64,000 nucleotides of DNA. It comes from Nitratireductor alexandrii. Its GTDB lineage: Bacteria > Pseudomonadota > Alphaproteobacteria > Rhizobiales > Rhizobiaceae. Location: positions 124,001 to 188,000 of the forward strand of contig NZ_RBVY01000007.1 of assembly GCF_004000215.1 (NCBI RefSeq). The letters run 5' to 3'. Shown here piece after piece: positions 1 through 10,580 of this stretch. Under the pieces are notes generated by a model. That model was not told where the DNA came from. It searched no databases and worked only from the letters and a program-made list of their open reading frames with translations. Numbering within the stretch: the stretch's first letter is position 1; each line of letters begins with the position of its first letter. A program made the translations under genes and the position numbers.

Positions 1-2742
1 CTGCATGACGGGCCGCCCTATGCCAACGGCAACATCCATATCGGCCACGCGCTCAACAAGATCCTCAAGGACATGATCACCCGCTCCTTCCAGATGCGCG
101 GCTACGATTCCAACTACGTTCCCGGCTGGGACTGCCACGGCCTGCCGATCGAATGGAAGATCGAGGAGCAGTACCGCGCCAAGGGCAAGAACAAGGACGA
201 GGTGCCGGTCAACGAGTTCCGCCGGGAGTGCCGCGACTTCGCCCAGCACTGGATCGAGGTGCAGACCGAGGAGTTCAAGCGGCTCGGCATCGAGGGCGAT
301 TTCGAACGGCCCTACACGACGATGAATTTCCACGCCGAGGCGCGGATCGCCGGCGAATTGCTGAAATTCGCCATGTCGGACCAGCTCTATCGCGGCTCCA
401 AGCCGGTGATGTGGTCGGTGGTCGAACGCACCGCGCTGGCCGAGGCCGAAGTCGAATATCACGACTACGAATCCGACACGGTTTGGGTGAAGTTTCCGGT
501 GGCAGAAGGCGCCGATGAGCTGCTTGGCGCCTTTGTCGTCATCTGGACGACCACGCCCTGGACGATCCCCGGCAACCGTGCCGTGTCGTTTTCGCCGCGC
601 ATCGCCTACGGTCTCTACGAGGTCACCGCCGCCGAGAACGATTTCGGGCCGCGGGCCGGCGAAAAGCTGATCTTCGCCGACGCGCTGGCCGAAGAATCCT
701 TCACCAAGGCGAAGCTGGACTATAAGCGCCTGCGCGATGTCTCCCCTGAAGAACTGGGCGCCATCACCTGCGCCCACCCGTTGAAGGGTCTCGGCGGCGG
801 CTATGACTTTTTCGTCCCGCTGATCGCCGGCGAGCACGTCACCGACGACGCCGGCACGGGATTCGTGCATACCGCGCCCGGTCATGGCCGCGAGGATTTC
901 GACGCCTGGATGGACGCGGGCAAGGATCTGCGCGCGCGCGGCATCGACACCGCGATCCCGTTCACCGTCGACGATGCCGGTTTCTTCACCAGGGACGCGC
1001 CGGGCCTCGGTCCGGACCGCGAGGGCGGGGCGGCGCGCGTCATCGACGATAACGGCAAGAAGGGCGACGCCAACAAGGCCGTCATCGAAGCGCTGATCGA
1101 AAAGGACATGCTGTTCGCGCGCGGGCGGCTGAAACATTCCTACCCGCATTCCTGGCGCTCGAAGAAACCGGTGATCTTCCGCAACACGCCGCAATGGTTC
1201 GTCCATATGGACAAGGATCTCGGCGATGCCACCACGCTGCGCTCGCGGGCGCTGAACGCCATCGACGCCACCCGTTTCGTGCCGGCCGCCGGCCAGACCC
1301 GGCTGCGCTCGATGATCGAGGAGCGCCCCGACTGGGTGTTGTCGCGCCAGCGCGCCTGGGGCGTGCCGATCTGCGTCTTCGCCGACGAAAACGGCACCGT
1401 GCTGAAGGACGAGGCCGTCAATGCCCGCATCCTCAAGGCGTTCGAAAACGAGGGCGCCGACGCCTGGTTCGCCGAGGGCGCCAAGGAACGCTTTCTCGGC
1501 AACGAACACGATCCGGCAAAGTGGAACCAGGTTACCGACATCCTCGACGTGTGGTTCGATTCCGGCTCCACCCATACGTTCACGCTGGAGGACCGGCCCG
1601 ATCTGAAATGGCCGGCCGACGTCTATCTGGAAGGCTCCGACCAGCATCGCGGCTGGTTCCATTCCTCGCTGCTGGAAAGCTGCGGCACGCGCGGCCGGGC
1701 GCCCTACGACACCGTCATCACCCATGGCTTCACCATGGCCGAGGACGGGCGCAAGATGTCGAAATCGCTCGGCAACCAGGTCTTTCCGCAGGACGTAATG
1801 GCCAAGTCGGGCGCCGACATCCTGCGGTTGTGGGTGTCGACCACCGACTATTGGGAGGACCAGCGCCTCGGCAAGAACGTCATCCAGACCAATGTCGACG
1901 CCTATCGCAAGCTGCGCAACACGATCCGCTGGATGCTCGGCACGCTCGCGCATGACGACGGCGCGGAGGTGGCGCTCGCCGACATGCCGGAACTGGAGCG
2001 GCTGATGCTGCACCGGCTGGCCGAGCTCGACGGGCTGGTGCGCACCGGCTACGACAATTTCGACTTCAAGCGCATCGCCCGCGCGCTGGTCGATTTCATG
2101 GTCGTCGACCTGTCGGCGTTCTATTTCGACATCCGCAAGGACGCGCTCTACTGCGACGCGCCGTCGAGCGTCCGGCGAAAGGCGGCGATCGTGGTCGTGC
2201 GCCGGCTGTTCGACGCGGTGGTGAAATGGCTGGCGCCGATGCTGCCCTTCACCATGGAGGAAGCCTGGCTCGCGCGCTACACGAATGCGGTTTCAGTGCA
2301 TCTGGAACAGTTTTCCGAGATCCCCGCCGACTGGCGCGACGAGGCGCTCGCGGCCAAATGGCGCAAGATCAGGCAGGTGCGTCGGGTCGTCACCGGGGCG
2401 CTGGAACTGGAGCGGGCCCGCAAGACGATCGGCTCGTCGCTGGAGGCGGCCCCGGTCGTCCACGTCGCCGACGCCGAGCTTCTGGCCGCGCTCGACGGCG
2501 TGGATCTCGCCGAGATCGCGATCACCAGCGGTGCCGAACTGGTGGCCGGTGCGGCACCCGACGGCGCGTTCGCCCTTGCCGAGGTCGATGGCGTCGGCGT
2601 CGTCTTTGCCCGCGCGGCGGGCACAAAATGCGCGCGCTCCTGGCGGTTCACCGACGATGTCGGCTCCGATCCGGACTTTCCCGACGTGTCGGCGCGCGAC
2701 GCCGCGGCGCTGCGCGAGTTACAGGCGGCGGGACGATTGTGA
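1..2742 (+). CDS. ileS: Isoleucyl-tRNA synthetase, 5' end cut by the window
   Basis: This cytoplasmic class I aminoacyl-tRNA synthetase charges tRNA-Ile with isoleucine. The frame is open from base 1, so the start codon lies outside the window; judging by the usual place of the HIGH motif, roughly 45-50 residues are missing. The HIGH signature is at 37-48 and KMSKS is encoded at 1753-1767, after WFDSGSTH and EGSDQHRGW, which are typical of IleS. A CP1-type editing region lies between the two signatures, including the TTTPWT motif near base 550. The C-terminus keeps only a KCARSW remnant of the zinc finger seen in many bacterial IleS proteins. Family assignment is certain; only the 5' boundary is unknown. 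Confidence 0.98.
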   Translation: MHDGPPYANGNIHIGHALNKILKDMITRSFQMRGYDSNYVPGWDCHGLPIEWKIEEQYRAKGKNKDEVPVNEFRRECRDFAQHWIEVQTEEFKRLGIEGDFERPYTTMNFHAEARIAGELLKFAMSDQLYRGSKPVMWSVVERTALAEAEVEYHDYESDTVWVKFPVAEGADELLGAFVVIWTTTPWTIPGNRAVSFSPRIAYGLYEVTAAENDFGPRAGEKLIFADALAEESFTKAKLDYKRLRDVSPEELGAITCAHPLKGLGGGYDFFVPLIAGEHVTDDAGTGFVHTAPGHGREDFDAWMDAGKDLRARGIDTAIPFTVDDAGFFTRDAPGLGPDREGGAARVIDDNGKKGDANKAVIEALIEKDMLFARGRLKHSYPHSWRSKKPVIFRNTPQWFVHMDKDLGDATTLRSRALNAIDATRFVPAAGQTRLRSMIEERPDWVLSRQRAWGVPICVFADENGTVLKDEAVNARILKAFENEGADAWFAEGAKERFLGNEHDPAKWNQVTDILDVWFDSGSTHTFTLEDRPDLKWPADVYLEGSDQHRGWFHSSLLESCGTRGRAPYDTVITHGFTMAEDGRKMSKSLGNQVFPQDVMAKSGADILRLWVSTTDYWEDQRLGKNVIQTNVDAYRKLRNTIRWMLGTLAHDDGAEVALADMPELERLMLHRLAELDGLVRTGYDNFDFKRIARALVDFMVVDLSAFYFDIRKDALYCDAPSSVRRKAAIVVVRRLFDAVVKWLAPMLPFTMEEAWLARYTNAVSVHLEQFSEIPADWRDEALAAKWRKIRQVRRVVTGALELERARKTIGSSLEAAPVVHVADAELLAALDGVDLAEIAITSGAELVAGAAPDGAFALAEVDGVGVVFARAAGTKCARSWRFTDDVGSDPDFPDVSARDAAALRELQAAGRL

Positions 2743-2892
2743 TCGGGCAGACGCGCCTGCCGGGGGCGGGCGCGTTGCTCTTGTTTCGGGCTTCAGGTAA
2801 AAGGCGGGCCGATGTCCCGTCAATTTGTTGCCGGATTTTCGGCTCAAGACGGTGCGGACGGGCAGATTTGCAAGACCAAGAGGCGGTTTGAA

Positions 2893-3579
2893 GTGAAAAC
2901 AACTGGCGTTTTACGCACAGGCGGTCCCGCCGGGGCGAAAGTGCTGATGCTTGCCGCGGCGGCCGTTTCGCTGACGGCCTGCATGGGCGCACCGACCTAC
3001 GGCACCGACAAGCCCGCCGACCAGCAATTGCTGGAGGATCTGACCGGCGTTCTGTCGCTGGGGCCGAAGGACAAGAAGACGATCCAATACAAGCCGCGTC
3101 CCGAACTGGTCAAACCGGCCTCGACCGCGAGCCTGCCGGCGCCGCAGGACGATGTCGTGACCGCGTCGAACCCGGCCTGGCCGGAATCGCCCGAGCAGCG
3201 CCGCGAGCGCATTCGCGCCGAAGCCTCGATCGGCAGCGAAGCCTATAATTTCGAACCGGAAGTGGTCGACGGTGCCGCGACCAGAAGGCAGCGTATGCCT
3301 TTAAGACATACGAAAGGCGATCCGGTCGACATCAACGGCAATTCGATCCTCGAAAACACGGGAAGCGGTCGCAAGGAATTCAACCGCCGGCTGGCGGAGA
3401 ACAATCAGGGCAGCCCCACCAACCGCAAATATCTGTCCGAACCGCCGCTCGATTACCGCGCGCCGGCCGCCTCGGCTCCCGCCGGGGATGTCGGCGAGGA
3501 CGAATGGCGCAAGAAGAAGCGCCGCGAGCAGGGCAGCACCAAGGGAAGCTGGAGCCTGCGCGATCTCGTGCCCTGGTGA
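2893..3579 (+). CDS. Putative lipoprotein of unknown function
   Basis: I do not recognise a characterised family. From the GTG at 2893 the product is 228 residues and begins with a basic, then hydrophobic segment ending in a lipobox (LTAC, lipidated Cys about residue 30), so it is probably an inner- or outer-membrane lipoprotein. The mature part is hydrophilic, rich in Pro, Arg and Glu, and probably largely disordered, ending in a basic stretch and a Trp-rich tail (SWSLRDLVPW). An ATG at 2812 is in frame but would add 27 residues before the signal peptide, so the GTG is preferred. It lies 150 bases after ileS on the same strand and may be co-transcribed. Function is unknown. Confidence 0.75.
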   Translation: MKTTGVLRTGGPAGAKVLMLAAAAVSLTACMGAPTYGTDKPADQQLLEDLTGVLSLGPKDKKTIQYKPRPELVKPASTASLPAPQDDVVTASNPAWPESPEQRRERIRAEASIGSEAYNFEPEVVDGAATRRQRMPLRHTKGDPVDINGNSILENTGSGRKEFNRRLAENNQGSPTNRKYLSEPPLDYRAPAASAPAGDVGEDEWRKKKRREQGSTKGSWSLRDLVPW

Positions 3580-3724
3580 GCGCGCGTGCCTGACGCGCCG
3601 GGGCTCACATGATCGTGACCCGCGACCGCGTTTCCAGGCCAAGTGGAAACCCGCTCGCCGTTCGGAAGCGCGTTAGGTCAATAAGTCAGAGCCGGTCTGC
3701 GGAACCGTGAAAGGCAGAACGGCG

Positions 3725-4174
3725 CTAATCGCGACGGTCGCGAAAAAAATCCTTCAACAGCGCGGCGGCTTCGCGTTCTGCGAAGCCTGAATAGATTTCC
3801 GGCGCGTGGTGGCAGGTGGCCGAGGCGAAGAATCGGCCGCCATGGTCGACCGCGCCGCCCTTGACGTCGGCGGCGGCGAAATAAAGCCGGCGGATGCGGG
3901 CGAAGGAGATCGCCGCCGCGCACATGGCGCAGGGTTCCAGGGTTACGTAGAGATCGGCCCCGTCGAGGCGCTGCGAGCCGGCGGCGCGGCAGGCCTGACG
4001 GATCGCGAGTATCTCGGCATGCGCGGTCGGGTCGTTCAGTTCGCGGGTGCGGTTTCCGGCCCGCGCGACGATCTTTCCGTCGGCGACGATGACGGCGCCG
4101 ACCGGCACTTCGGCGCGCGCGGCGGCGGCGCGCGCCTCGGCCAGCGCCTCGCCCATGAAATCGGGACGTTTCAC
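3725..4174 (-). CDS. tadA: tRNA-specific adenosine deaminase
   Basis: TadA deaminates A34 of tRNA-Arg(ACG) to inosine. The zinc site is clear: HAE (DPTAHAEILA) carries the histidine ligand and catalytic glutamate, and PCAMC (TLEPCAMCAAA) carries the two cysteine ligands. With the GTG start at 4174 the product is 149 residues, the normal length, and starts MKRPDFMGEALAEARAAA like other TadA proteins. A GGAG lies 5 bases upstream of this GTG, while the internal ATG at 4156 has no such site. It diverges from rluB across about 210 bases. A tadA gene next to rluB and rsmD is a common alphaproteobacterial arrangement. Confidence 0.95.
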   Translation of the reverse strand: MKRPDFMGEALAEARAAAARAEVPVGAVIVADGKIVARAGNRTRELNDPTAHAEILAIRQACRAAGSQRLDGADLYVTLEPCAMCAAAISFARIRRLYFAAADVKGGAVDHGGRFFASATCHHAPEIYSGFAEREAAALLKDFFRDRRD

Positions 4175-4385
4175 GGCGTCTCCATTGGATAATTCTCTCG
4201 CATGCCTTCGGGCTTGCTGATAGTTAGCCGCGCGGGACGGCTGAGACCAGAGCCAATGGAGGCACGGGCGGCCATCCCGCAGATCAGGCACGACCCGGCG
4301 ATGACAGGGCGTGATCGCGTTTGGACGAGACGGCGCCATGCCCGTTACCGGTCGCGGGCACGCAACGAGAAAGCAAGACGAGACG

Positions 4386-6248
4386 ATGTCGAAGGATGAC
4401 AAGGCGGGTCGCGGCCGGCGCGACCAGGATCGCAAGCCGGGCGGCGGCGCGGGCTCCAAGCCAGGCTTTGCCAAGCGCGCGAAAATGGGCGGCCGCGGGG
4501 CGCCGGACGCAGAGCGCGAGACCGGCGAGCGGATTGCCAAACGTCTGGCGCGGGCCGGCATCGCGTCGCGTCGCGAGGCGGAAACGCTGATCGCGGCCGG
4601 GCGCGTGGCCGTCAATGGCCGGGTGCTCGACAGTCCCGCGATCAATGTCGGGCCGGCCGACCGGATCGAACTCGACGGCAAGCCAATCCCGGCGGTGGAG
4701 CGCACGCGGCTTTTTCTGTTTCACAAGCCGGCCGGTCTGGTCACCACGAATCGCGACCCGGAAGGCCGCACGACGATTTTCGATGCCCTGCCCAAGGACC
4801 TGCCGCGCCTGATCACGGTCGGCCGGCTCGACATCAACACCGAGGGGCTTTTGCTTCTGACCAATGATGGCGGCTTGGCGCGGACGTTGGAACTGCCGTC
4901 GACGGGCTGGTTGCGGCGCTACCGTGTGCGCGCGCATGGCGCCGTCGACGAGGCGCGTCTGAAGGCGCTTGCCGACGGCATCGCCGTTGACGGGGTTTTC
5001 TACGGCTCCATCGAGGCGACGCTGGAACGCCAGCAGGGCAGCAATGCCTGGCTGAGCATCGGCCTGCGCGAGGGCAAGAATCGCGAGGTCAAGAACGTGC
5101 TCGGGTCGCTCGGCCTGGAGGTGACGCGGCTCATTCGCATTTCCTTCGGTCCCTTCCAACTGGCCGACCTCGCCGAAGGCGCCGTGCTGGAGGTCAAGGG
5201 CAAGACCCTGCGCGACCAGCTCGGCGAACGGCTGATCGAGGAGGCCGGCGCCAATTTCGACGCGCCGGTCGTCACGGCTTTTTCCAACAGTCCCGTCGTC
5301 GCGTCGCCGGCCCGGCCGGCGCGCGAACCGGCCGGGCCGGGCGAGCGCCGGCGCCGCGAGCCGCTGGAGGCAGGCGAGGGCGGGCTGATCAAGTCGAAGC
5401 GCCGGTCGCGCGACGATCGCCGGGAGGGCGCGCTGTCGCGGCTCGACACCAAGCCGCAACGGAAGGATTTCGGGGCCAAGAAAACGGCCGAACCGCGTCG
5501 CGCCCGCTCGGCCAATGTGTGGATGGCGCCCGGAGCCAGACCGCCGGGCAAGGCGAAGGCGGACGAGCCGGCCGAAGCGGAGCGGCAGCGGAAGGGCACG
5601 CGCGGCGAGGCCCCGCGCAAACCTTATGCGCGGCCCGATCGGGACAGGGCCGAGGGACGCGGCGACGGCCCGCGCAAGCCTTATGCGCGGCCCGAGCGCG
5701 ACAGGACCGAGGGACGCGGCGACGGCCCGCGCAAGCCTTATGCGCGGCCCGAGCGCGACAGGACCGAGGGACGCGGCGACGGCCCGCGCAAGCCTTACGC
5801 GCGGCCCGACCGCGACAGGACCGAGGGACGCGGCGACGGCCCGCGCAAGCCTTATGCGCGGTCCGAGCGCGACAAGGGCGAGGGACGCGGCGAGGCCCCG
5901 CGCAAACCTTATGCGCGGCCTGAGCGCGACAGGACCGAGGGACGCGGCGACGGCCCGCGCAAGCCTTACGCGCGGCCCGAGCGCGACAAGGGCGAAGAGC
6001 GGGGTAAGGCCGAAGGCGTCCGCCATGACGGCAAGCCGGCCGGCCCGCGCAAGGATTTCACCGGCAAGGGCAATAGCGGCAAGCCCCGTCCGCCGGGTCG
6101 GGCCGGCGCAGGGGGCAAGCCGACAGGCAGGCCCGGCGCAAAACCGGCTGACGCGGCCGGCAAGGGCGGCAAGCCCGGCGGTTTTGCCGGCAAACCCGGC
6201 GGCGGTCCGCGCAAGAGCGGTCCGCGGGTGAAGCCGAAGGCACGCTGA
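4386..6248 (+). CDS. rluB: 23S rRNA pseudouridine synthase (RluB/RsuA family) with long basic repeat tail
   Basis: The product would isomerise a uridine of 23S rRNA (U2605 in E. coli). About residues 40-100 hold an S4 RNA-binding domain (RLARAGIASRREAETLI). The catalytic domain follows, with the signature GRLDINTEGLLLLTNDG containing the catalytic aspartate, and ends near residue 300. The remaining half (to residue 620) is a low-complexity Arg/Lys/Gly/Pro-rich tail, including seven near-identical 19-residue units. Ordinary RluB is about 250-300 residues, so the tail doubles the protein; it probably binds RNA or ribosomes nonspecifically. The ATG at 4386 is preferred over one at 4311 because the added residues are unlike the family. 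The stop overlaps the rsmD start (TGATG). Confidence 0.93.
   Translation: MSKDDKAGRGRRDQDRKPGGGAGSKPGFAKRAKMGGRGAPDAERETGERIAKRLARAGIASRREAETLIAAGRVAVNGRVLDSPAINVGPADRIELDGKPIPAVERTRLFLFHKPAGLVTTNRDPEGRTTIFDALPKDLPRLITVGRLDINTEGLLLLTNDGGLARTLELPSTGWLRRYRVRAHGAVDEARLKALADGIAVDGVFYGSIEATLERQQGSNAWLSIGLREGKNREVKNVLGSLGLEVTRLIRISFGPFQLADLAEGAVLEVKGKTLRDQLGERLIEEAGANFDAPVVTAFSNSPVVASPARPAREPAGPGERRRREPLEAGEGGLIKSKRRSRDDRREGALSRLDTKPQRKDFGAKKTAEPRRARSANVWMAPGARPPGKAKADEPAEAERQRKGTRGEAPRKPYARPDRDRAEGRGDGPRKPYARPERDRTEGRGDGPRKPYARPERDRTEGRGDGPRKPYARPDRDRTEGRGDGPRKPYARSERDKGEGRGEAPRKPYARPERDRTEGRGDGPRKPYARPERDKGEERGKAEGVRHDGKPAGPRKDFTGKGNSGKPRPPGRAGAGGKPTGRPGAKPADAAGKGGKPGGFAGKPGGGPRKSGPRVKPKAR
5604..6002 (+). 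repeat. Seven in-frame 57-bp tandem repeats in rluB
   Basis: Seven consecutive 57-base units encode 19-residue repeats of the form G(D/E)(G/A)PRKPYAR(P/S)(D/E)RD(R/K)(T/A/G)EGR. The array runs from the GEAPRKPYAR unit at 5604 to the GEER end at 6002. Units differ by a few substitutions only and several are identical at the DNA level over long stretches, suggesting recent slippage or unequal recombination that kept the reading frame. Confidence 0.95.
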
Positions 6249-6802
6249 TGCGGATTGTGGGCGGTGCACTGCGCGGCCGGCCGCTGAGCGCGCCGCGCTC
6301 GGACGCCATCCGGCCGACGAGCGACCGCGCCCGCGAGGCGTTGTTCAACATTCTCGCACACCGTTTTTCCGGCCGGCCCGAGGGCGCGCGCGTGCTCGAT
6401 CTTTTCGCCGGTACCGGCGCGCTCGGCCTGGAGGCGCTGTCGCGGGGGGCGGAGTTCTGCCTGTTCGTGGAGGAGGCGGCCCCGGCGCGCGCCCTGATCC
6501 GCGCCAATGTCGAAAGTTTCGGCCTGCAGGGACGCACCAAGATTTTCCGCCGCGACGCCGCGCGCCTGGGCGAGGCGGGCACGATCATGCCCTTCGACCT
6601 GGTCTTTGTCGATCCGCCCTACGGCAAGGGGCTGGGCGAGCGCGCGATCGCGGCCGCGCTGGCTGGCGGCTGGCTCAAGCCCGATGCGCTGATCGTGCTG
6701 GAAGAGGCCGCGTCGGCCGCCTTCGCATCGCCTGCCGGCACGCAGATTGTCGAAGAGCGCCATTTTGGCGACACGATCCTTCGCTTCATGCAAGCGACCT
6801 GA
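6248..6802 (+). CDS. rsmD: 16S rRNA (guanine966-N2)-methyltransferase
   Basis: RsmD methylates N2 of G966 in 16S rRNA in the assembled 30S particle, using S-adenosylmethionine. The 184-residue product starts MRIVGGALRGRPL and has the SAM-binding motif LDLFAGTGALGLEALSRGA (about residues 54-72) and the catalytic DPPY motif (FVDPPYGKG, about residue 119). Its ATG at 6248 overlaps the rluB stop by one base, so translation is probably coupled. Length and motifs match the family. Confidence 0.96.
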   Translation: MRIVGGALRGRPLSAPRSDAIRPTSDRAREALFNILAHRFSGRPEGARVLDLFAGTGALGLEALSRGAEFCLFVEEAAPARALIRANVESFGLQGRTKIFRRDAARLGEAGTIMPFDLVFVDPPYGKGLGERAIAAALAGGWLKPDALIVLEEAASAAFASPAGTQIVEERHFGDTILRFMQAT

Positions 6803-6908
6803 GCCCTCCGCGCAAGGCGGTGCCGAAGAGTTCATCGGCGCGCCGTTCAGGCAACGGCCGCGTTGCGCTAGGCTGCGCGGGACAGATCCACGATCGAGGT
6901 GATTCATC

Positions 6909-8297
6909 ATGCCACAGGCCCGATACCGTTTTCGACTGGCGGCCGCCGCCGTCATGTCGGGTGCGGTCATGCTTTCCGCCGCCAGCGCCGCACCGCCGGC
7001 GCCGGCTCCCAAACCGGACGGGCAATCGGCGGTCAGCCGCTTCGTGCTCGACAACGGGCTCGAAATCGTCGTCATACCCGACCGCCGCGCGCCGATCGTC
7101 ACCCATATGTTGTGGTACAAGGTCGGCAGCGCCGACGAGGCGCCGGGCAAGTCCGGCATCGCCCATTTCTTCGAGCATCTGATGTTCAAGGGCACCACCA
7201 ACCACGCACCGGGCGAGTTTTCGCGCCGTGTCGCGGAGATCGGCGGCCAGGAAAACGCCTTCACCTCGTATGATTATACCGCCTATTTCCAGCAGGTGAC
7301 GCCCGAGGCGCTTGAGACGATGATGGCCTACGAGGCCGACCGCATGCGCAATCTCGTCCTGACCGAGGCGGTGATCGGGCCGGAGCGCGACGTCATTCTG
7401 GAAGAGCGCGGCTCGCGGGTGGAAAACGAACCGGGCGGCCTGCTGGGCGAGGAGGTCAACGCCACGCTCTACCAGAACCATCCCTACGGCGTGCCGGTGA
7501 TCGGCTGGATGCACGAGATCGAGGCCCTCAACCGGACCGACGCGATCGCTTTTTACGAGCGTTATTACGCGCCCAACAATGCGGTGCTGGTGGTGGCCGG
7601 CGACGTCTCGGCCGAGCGGGTGCGCACGCTTGCCGAACGGACTTACGGCAAGGTGGCGCGCGGTCCGGCGCTGCCGCCGCGGCTGCGGCCGCGCGAGCCG
7701 GAGCAGAATACCCGGCGTACGGTGACGCTGAACGATGCGCGCGTGTCGCAGCCCTCCTTCCGCAAGGCCTGGGTGGTGCCGTCCTACGCGACCGGCGCCT
7801 CCGGGGAGGCCGAGGCGCTCGACCTTCTGTCGGAAATTCTCGGCGGCGGCGTACGCAGCCGCGCCTATGAGGCGCTGGTGGTCGAACAAGGCATCGCCTC
7901 GTCGGTGGGCGCATATTACCAGTCCGACGCCCTCGACGATACCAGCTTCGAGATTTACGGCCGGCCGCGCGGCGGCGCGACGATCGCTGAGGTCGAGGAG
8001 GCGCTGGACGCCGAAATCGACCGGATCGTCACGGACGGGGTGAGCGAAGACGAGCTTGCCGCCGCCAAGAAGCGTTATGTCCGCTCGCTGATCTTCGCGC
8101 GCGACAGCCAGCGCGGCATGGCGCATATTTACGGCGCGACCCTGACGACGGGCGGCACGATCGAAGACATCGAAAAATGGCCTGAGCGCATCGAGGCCGT
8201 CACCGCTGAACAGCTCCGGGACGTCGCGCGACGCTATCTGGTGCTCGACCGGTCGGTGGCCGGTTATCTGTTGCCGCTCGAGGAGGCCCGCCCGTGA
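6909..8297 (+). CDS. M16 family zinc peptidase, catalytic member, exported
   Basis: This is a periplasmic M16 (pitrilysin-type) metalloprotease. An N-terminal signal peptide (about residues 1-28, ending ASA) is followed by an M16 N-domain with the inverted zinc motif HxxEH: H86-F-F-E89-H90. The distal glutamate ligand probably lies in the [20 protein letters not shown] segment. The C-terminal half is the inactive M16 repeat domain (462 residues in all). A GAGG lies about 9 bases before the ATG. The next gene is a second M16 protein without the zinc motif, overlapping its stop, so the two probably form an active/inactive heterodimer, as known for bacterial M16B pairs. Substrate unknown. Confidence 0.93.
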   Translation: MPQARYRFRLAAAAVMSGAVMLSAASAAPPAPAPKPDGQSAVSRFVLDNGLEIVVIPDRRAPIVTHMLWYKVGSADEAPGKSGIAHFFEHLMFKGTTNHAPGEFSRRVAEIGGQENAFTSYDYTAYFQQVTPEALETMMAYEADRMRNLVLTEAVIGPERDVILEERGSRVENEPGGLLGEEVNATLYQNHPYGVPVIGWMHEIEALNRTDAIAFYERYYAPNNAVLVVAGDVSAERVRTLAERTYGKVARGPALPPRLRPREPEQNTRRTVTLNDARVSQPSFRKAWVVPSYATGASGEAEALDLLSEILGGGVRSRAYEALVVEQGIASSVGAYYQSDALDDTSFEIYGRPRGGATIAEVEEALDAEIDRIVTDGVSEDELAAAKKRYVRSLIFARDSQRGMAHIYGATLTTGGTIEDIEKWPERIEAVTAEQLRDVARRYLVLDRSVAGYLLPLEEARP

Positions 8298-9673
8298 TGC
8301 TTTTCCGTCCGATGCAGAAACCGATCCTTGCCGCGGCACCGTTGCGCCCGGCCGTCATCCTTGCCGCCTGCGTCGCCGTCCTGGCGAGCGCCTTGATCGC
8401 GATCGCGCCGGCCCGGGCGGCGGTCGAAATCCAGAAAGTGGTCAGCGACAAGGGCATCACCGCCTGGCTGGTGGAAGACTATTCGGTGCCGCTGATCTCG
8501 ATCCGTTTCGCCTTCGAGGGCGGCAGCACCCAGGAGCCGGCCGGCAAGGAAGGCCTGGCGAAGCTCATGGGCGGCCTGTTCGACGAAGGCGCCGGCGATC
8601 TCGAGCGCAAGGCGTTTCAGGAGCGTCTCGACGCCAGCGGCGCGGAAATGTCGTTCAGCTCGGGCGCCGACGCGTTTTACGGGTCGATGCGCATGCTCGC
8701 CGAGGAACGGGCCGCGGCCTTCGAACTGTTGGCGCTCGCCGTCAACAAACCACGCTTCGACGCGGAGCCGCTGGCGCGCATCCGCGCCCAATTGATCGCG
8801 CGGCTCAAGGCGCGCGAGCGCGACCCGGCAACCCGCGCGGATATCGCCTGGACCAGCGCGATCTACGGCGAACATCCCTATGCGCGCCGCAGCGAGGGCA
8901 CGGCCGAAACCCTGGCCGGATTGACGGCCGACGATCTGGCGGCGTTTCACTCCCGCCTATTCGCGCGCGGCAATCTGGTCGTCGGCGTGGTCGGAGCGAT
9001 CGATGCCGAAACGCTCAAGGGCGAACTCGACCGCGTGTTCGGCACGCTGCCGGCCGCGCCGCGGCTTGCGCCCGTCAACCAGGTCGAGCCGAAGCTTGAT
9101 CAGCGCATCGCGCTCGATTTCGACGTGCCGCAGGCCTCGTTGCGTCTGGCCTATCCCGGCATGGCGCGCGACGATCCTGAATTCTTCGCCGCCTATCTGA
9201 TGAACCACGTTCTGGGCGGGGGCACGTTTTCCTCGAGATTGTTCACCGAAGTGCGCGAAAAGCGCGGCCTGGCCTACGGTATCGGCTCGGGAATCGTGAA
9301 CCGCGACTATTCCTCCGCGTTGATGATCGGGACGTCGACCCGCGCCGACCGCGCGGCCGAGACGCTGGCCGTCATCCGAGACGTGGTCGCGGACATGGCC
9401 GAGAACGGGCCGACCGCGCAGGAACTGGCGGACGCCAAGGCCTATGTCAAAGGCGCCTACGCGATCGGCAATCTCGACACCTCGATGGCGATCGCGCGCA
9501 CGCTGGTCGATTTGCAGGTGGAGGATCTCGGCATCGACTATATCGAACGGCGCGAGGCGCTGATCGACGCCGTCAGCCTGGACGCGGTAAAAAAAGCGGC
9601 CAAACGCTTGCTCTCGGCCGAACCGGCGGTGATGATCGTCGGACCGGCGACCGGTGCCAACAAGGAGGACTGA
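8294..9673 (+). CDS. M16 family peptidase-like protein, non-catalytic partner
   Basis: This 459-residue exported M16-fold protein lacks HxxEH; the matching region reads [18 protein letters not shown]. It keeps the C-terminal substrate-side motif of non-catalytic subunits ([14 protein letters not shown] and Y). A hydrophobic export signal covers about residues 10-40. GTG at 8294 and ATG at 8297 are adjacent possible starts; GGAGG at 8282-8286 is 7 bases before the GTG, giving it the better spacing. Both overlap the stop of the upstream M16 gene, so the two are translationally coupled. It likely completes the cleavage chamber of the upstream peptidase. Confidence 0.92.
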   Translation: MMLFRPMQKPILAAAPLRPAVILAACVAVLASALIAIAPARAAVEIQKVVSDKGITAWLVEDYSVPLISIRFAFEGGSTQEPAGKEGLAKLMGGLFDEGAGDLERKAFQERLDASGAEMSFSSGADAFYGSMRMLAEERAAAFELLALAVNKPRFDAEPLARIRAQLIARLKARERDPATRADIAWTSAIYGEHPYARRSEGTAETLAGLTADDLAAFHSRLFARGNLVVGVVGAIDAETLKGELDRVFGTLPAAPRLAPVNQVEPKLDQRIALDFDVPQASLRLAYPGMARDDPEFFAAYLMNHVLGGGTFSSRLFTEVREKRGLAYGIGSGIVNRDYSSALMIGTSTRADRAAETLAVIRDVVADMAENGPTAQELADAKAYVKGAYAIGNLDTSMAIARTLVDLQVEDLGIDYIERREALIDAVSLDAVKKAAKRLLSAEPAVMIVGPATGANKED

Positions 9674-9676
9674 GCG

Positions 9677-10558
9677 GTGCGGGATGAAGCGGGGCGGGGC
9701 GGCGGCACCGGCGGCGGGCCGACATTCGCGGTCGCCTTCGGCGGCGGCGGCGCGCGCGGCCTTGCGCATATCCACGTGATCGAGGCGCTCGACGAACTCG
9801 GCATCCGGCCGCGCGCGATCAGCGGCTCCTCAATCGGCGCGATCATGGGCGCGGGCATGGCGGCCGGCATGAGCGGGCGCGACATTCACGCCTATGCGCG
9901 CTCCATTCTCGGGCGCCGCTCCGAGGTCGCGACGCGGATGTGGCGCGCGCGGCCGGGCAGTTTCGCCGAATTCGTGTCGGGGGGCGTCCGCGTCAGCCAA
10001 TTCAATGTCGAACGCATCCTGAAATCCTTCCTGCCCGACGCGATACCGGACACGTTCGAGGAGTTGTCGATACCGCTCAAGGTGACCGCCACCGACTATT
10101 ACCGCCACGACCTGGCGGTGTTCGACAGCGGCGAGCTCAATTCCGCGCTTGCCGCGTCGGCGGCGATACCGGCCGTGTTCCGGCCGGTGCGGCGCGACGG
10201 ACGCATCCTGATCGACGGCGGCATCTACAATCCCGTGCCGTTCGATCTGGTCGAGGGCCTGGCCGATATCGTGATCGGCATCGACGTCGTCGGCGCGCCG
10301 GCGCCCGAAGCCACCAAGATGCCCAATTCGATCGACCTGATGTTCGGCGCCACGCAATTGATGATGCAGTCGATCATCGCGCTGAAGCTGCAGTCGTCCC
10401 GGCCGGCGATCCTGCTGCGGCCGCCGGTCTCGCGGTTCCGGGTGCTCGATTTCCTGAAGATCGACGCCGTGATGGCCGACACGGTGTCGATCAAGGACGA
10501 ACTCAAGCGCGCCGTCGACGTTGCGGTGGCGAAACACGCGAAAATTCCCGCCGAATAG
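9677..10558 (+). CDS. Patatin-like phospholipase
   Basis: This is a serine lipid acyl hydrolase of the patatin/RssA type (293 residues). The oxyanion-hole glycine motif GGGGARG is at residues 22-28, the nucleophile elbow G50-S-S52-I-G54 follows, and the catalytic aspartate is in the DGG motif of LIDGGIYNPVPF. There is no signal peptide or membrane segment, so it is probably cytoplasmic or peripheral. The GTG start at 9677 has GGAGG 8 bases upstream, inside the end of the preceding M16 gene, whose stop is 3 bases before. It probably belongs to the same transcript as the M16 pair. The natural lipid substrate is not evident. Confidence 0.9.
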   Translation: MRDEAGRGGGTGGGPTFAVAFGGGGARGLAHIHVIEALDELGIRPRAISGSSIGAIMGAGMAAGMSGRDIHAYARSILGRRSEVATRMWRARPGSFAEFVSGGVRVSQFNVERILKSFLPDAIPDTFEELSIPLKVTATDYYRHDLAVFDSGELNSALAASAAIPAVFRPVRRDGRILIDGGIYNPVPFDLVEGLADIVIGIDVVGAPAPEATKMPNSIDLMFGATQLMMQSIIALKLQSSRPAILLRPPVSRFRVLDFLKIDAVMADTVSIKDELKRAVDVAVAKHAKIPAE

Positions 10559-10580
10559 GCCTTGCCGTTCCGGAACCGGC

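Noticed and set aside
3630-3650. Hairpin GTTTCCA/TGGAAAC after the lipoprotein gene as terminator
   Set aside because: Stem is only 7 bp and no U-run follows; too weak to call, and no second copy was seen in the window.
4284-6269. Long open frame on the minus strand opposite rluB, with repeated ALGPRIRLARAVAASLGPV-like units
   Set aside because: It is the antisense reading of the 57-bp repeats in rluB; GC-rich DNA leaves the opposite frame open. No family match and no ribosome site.
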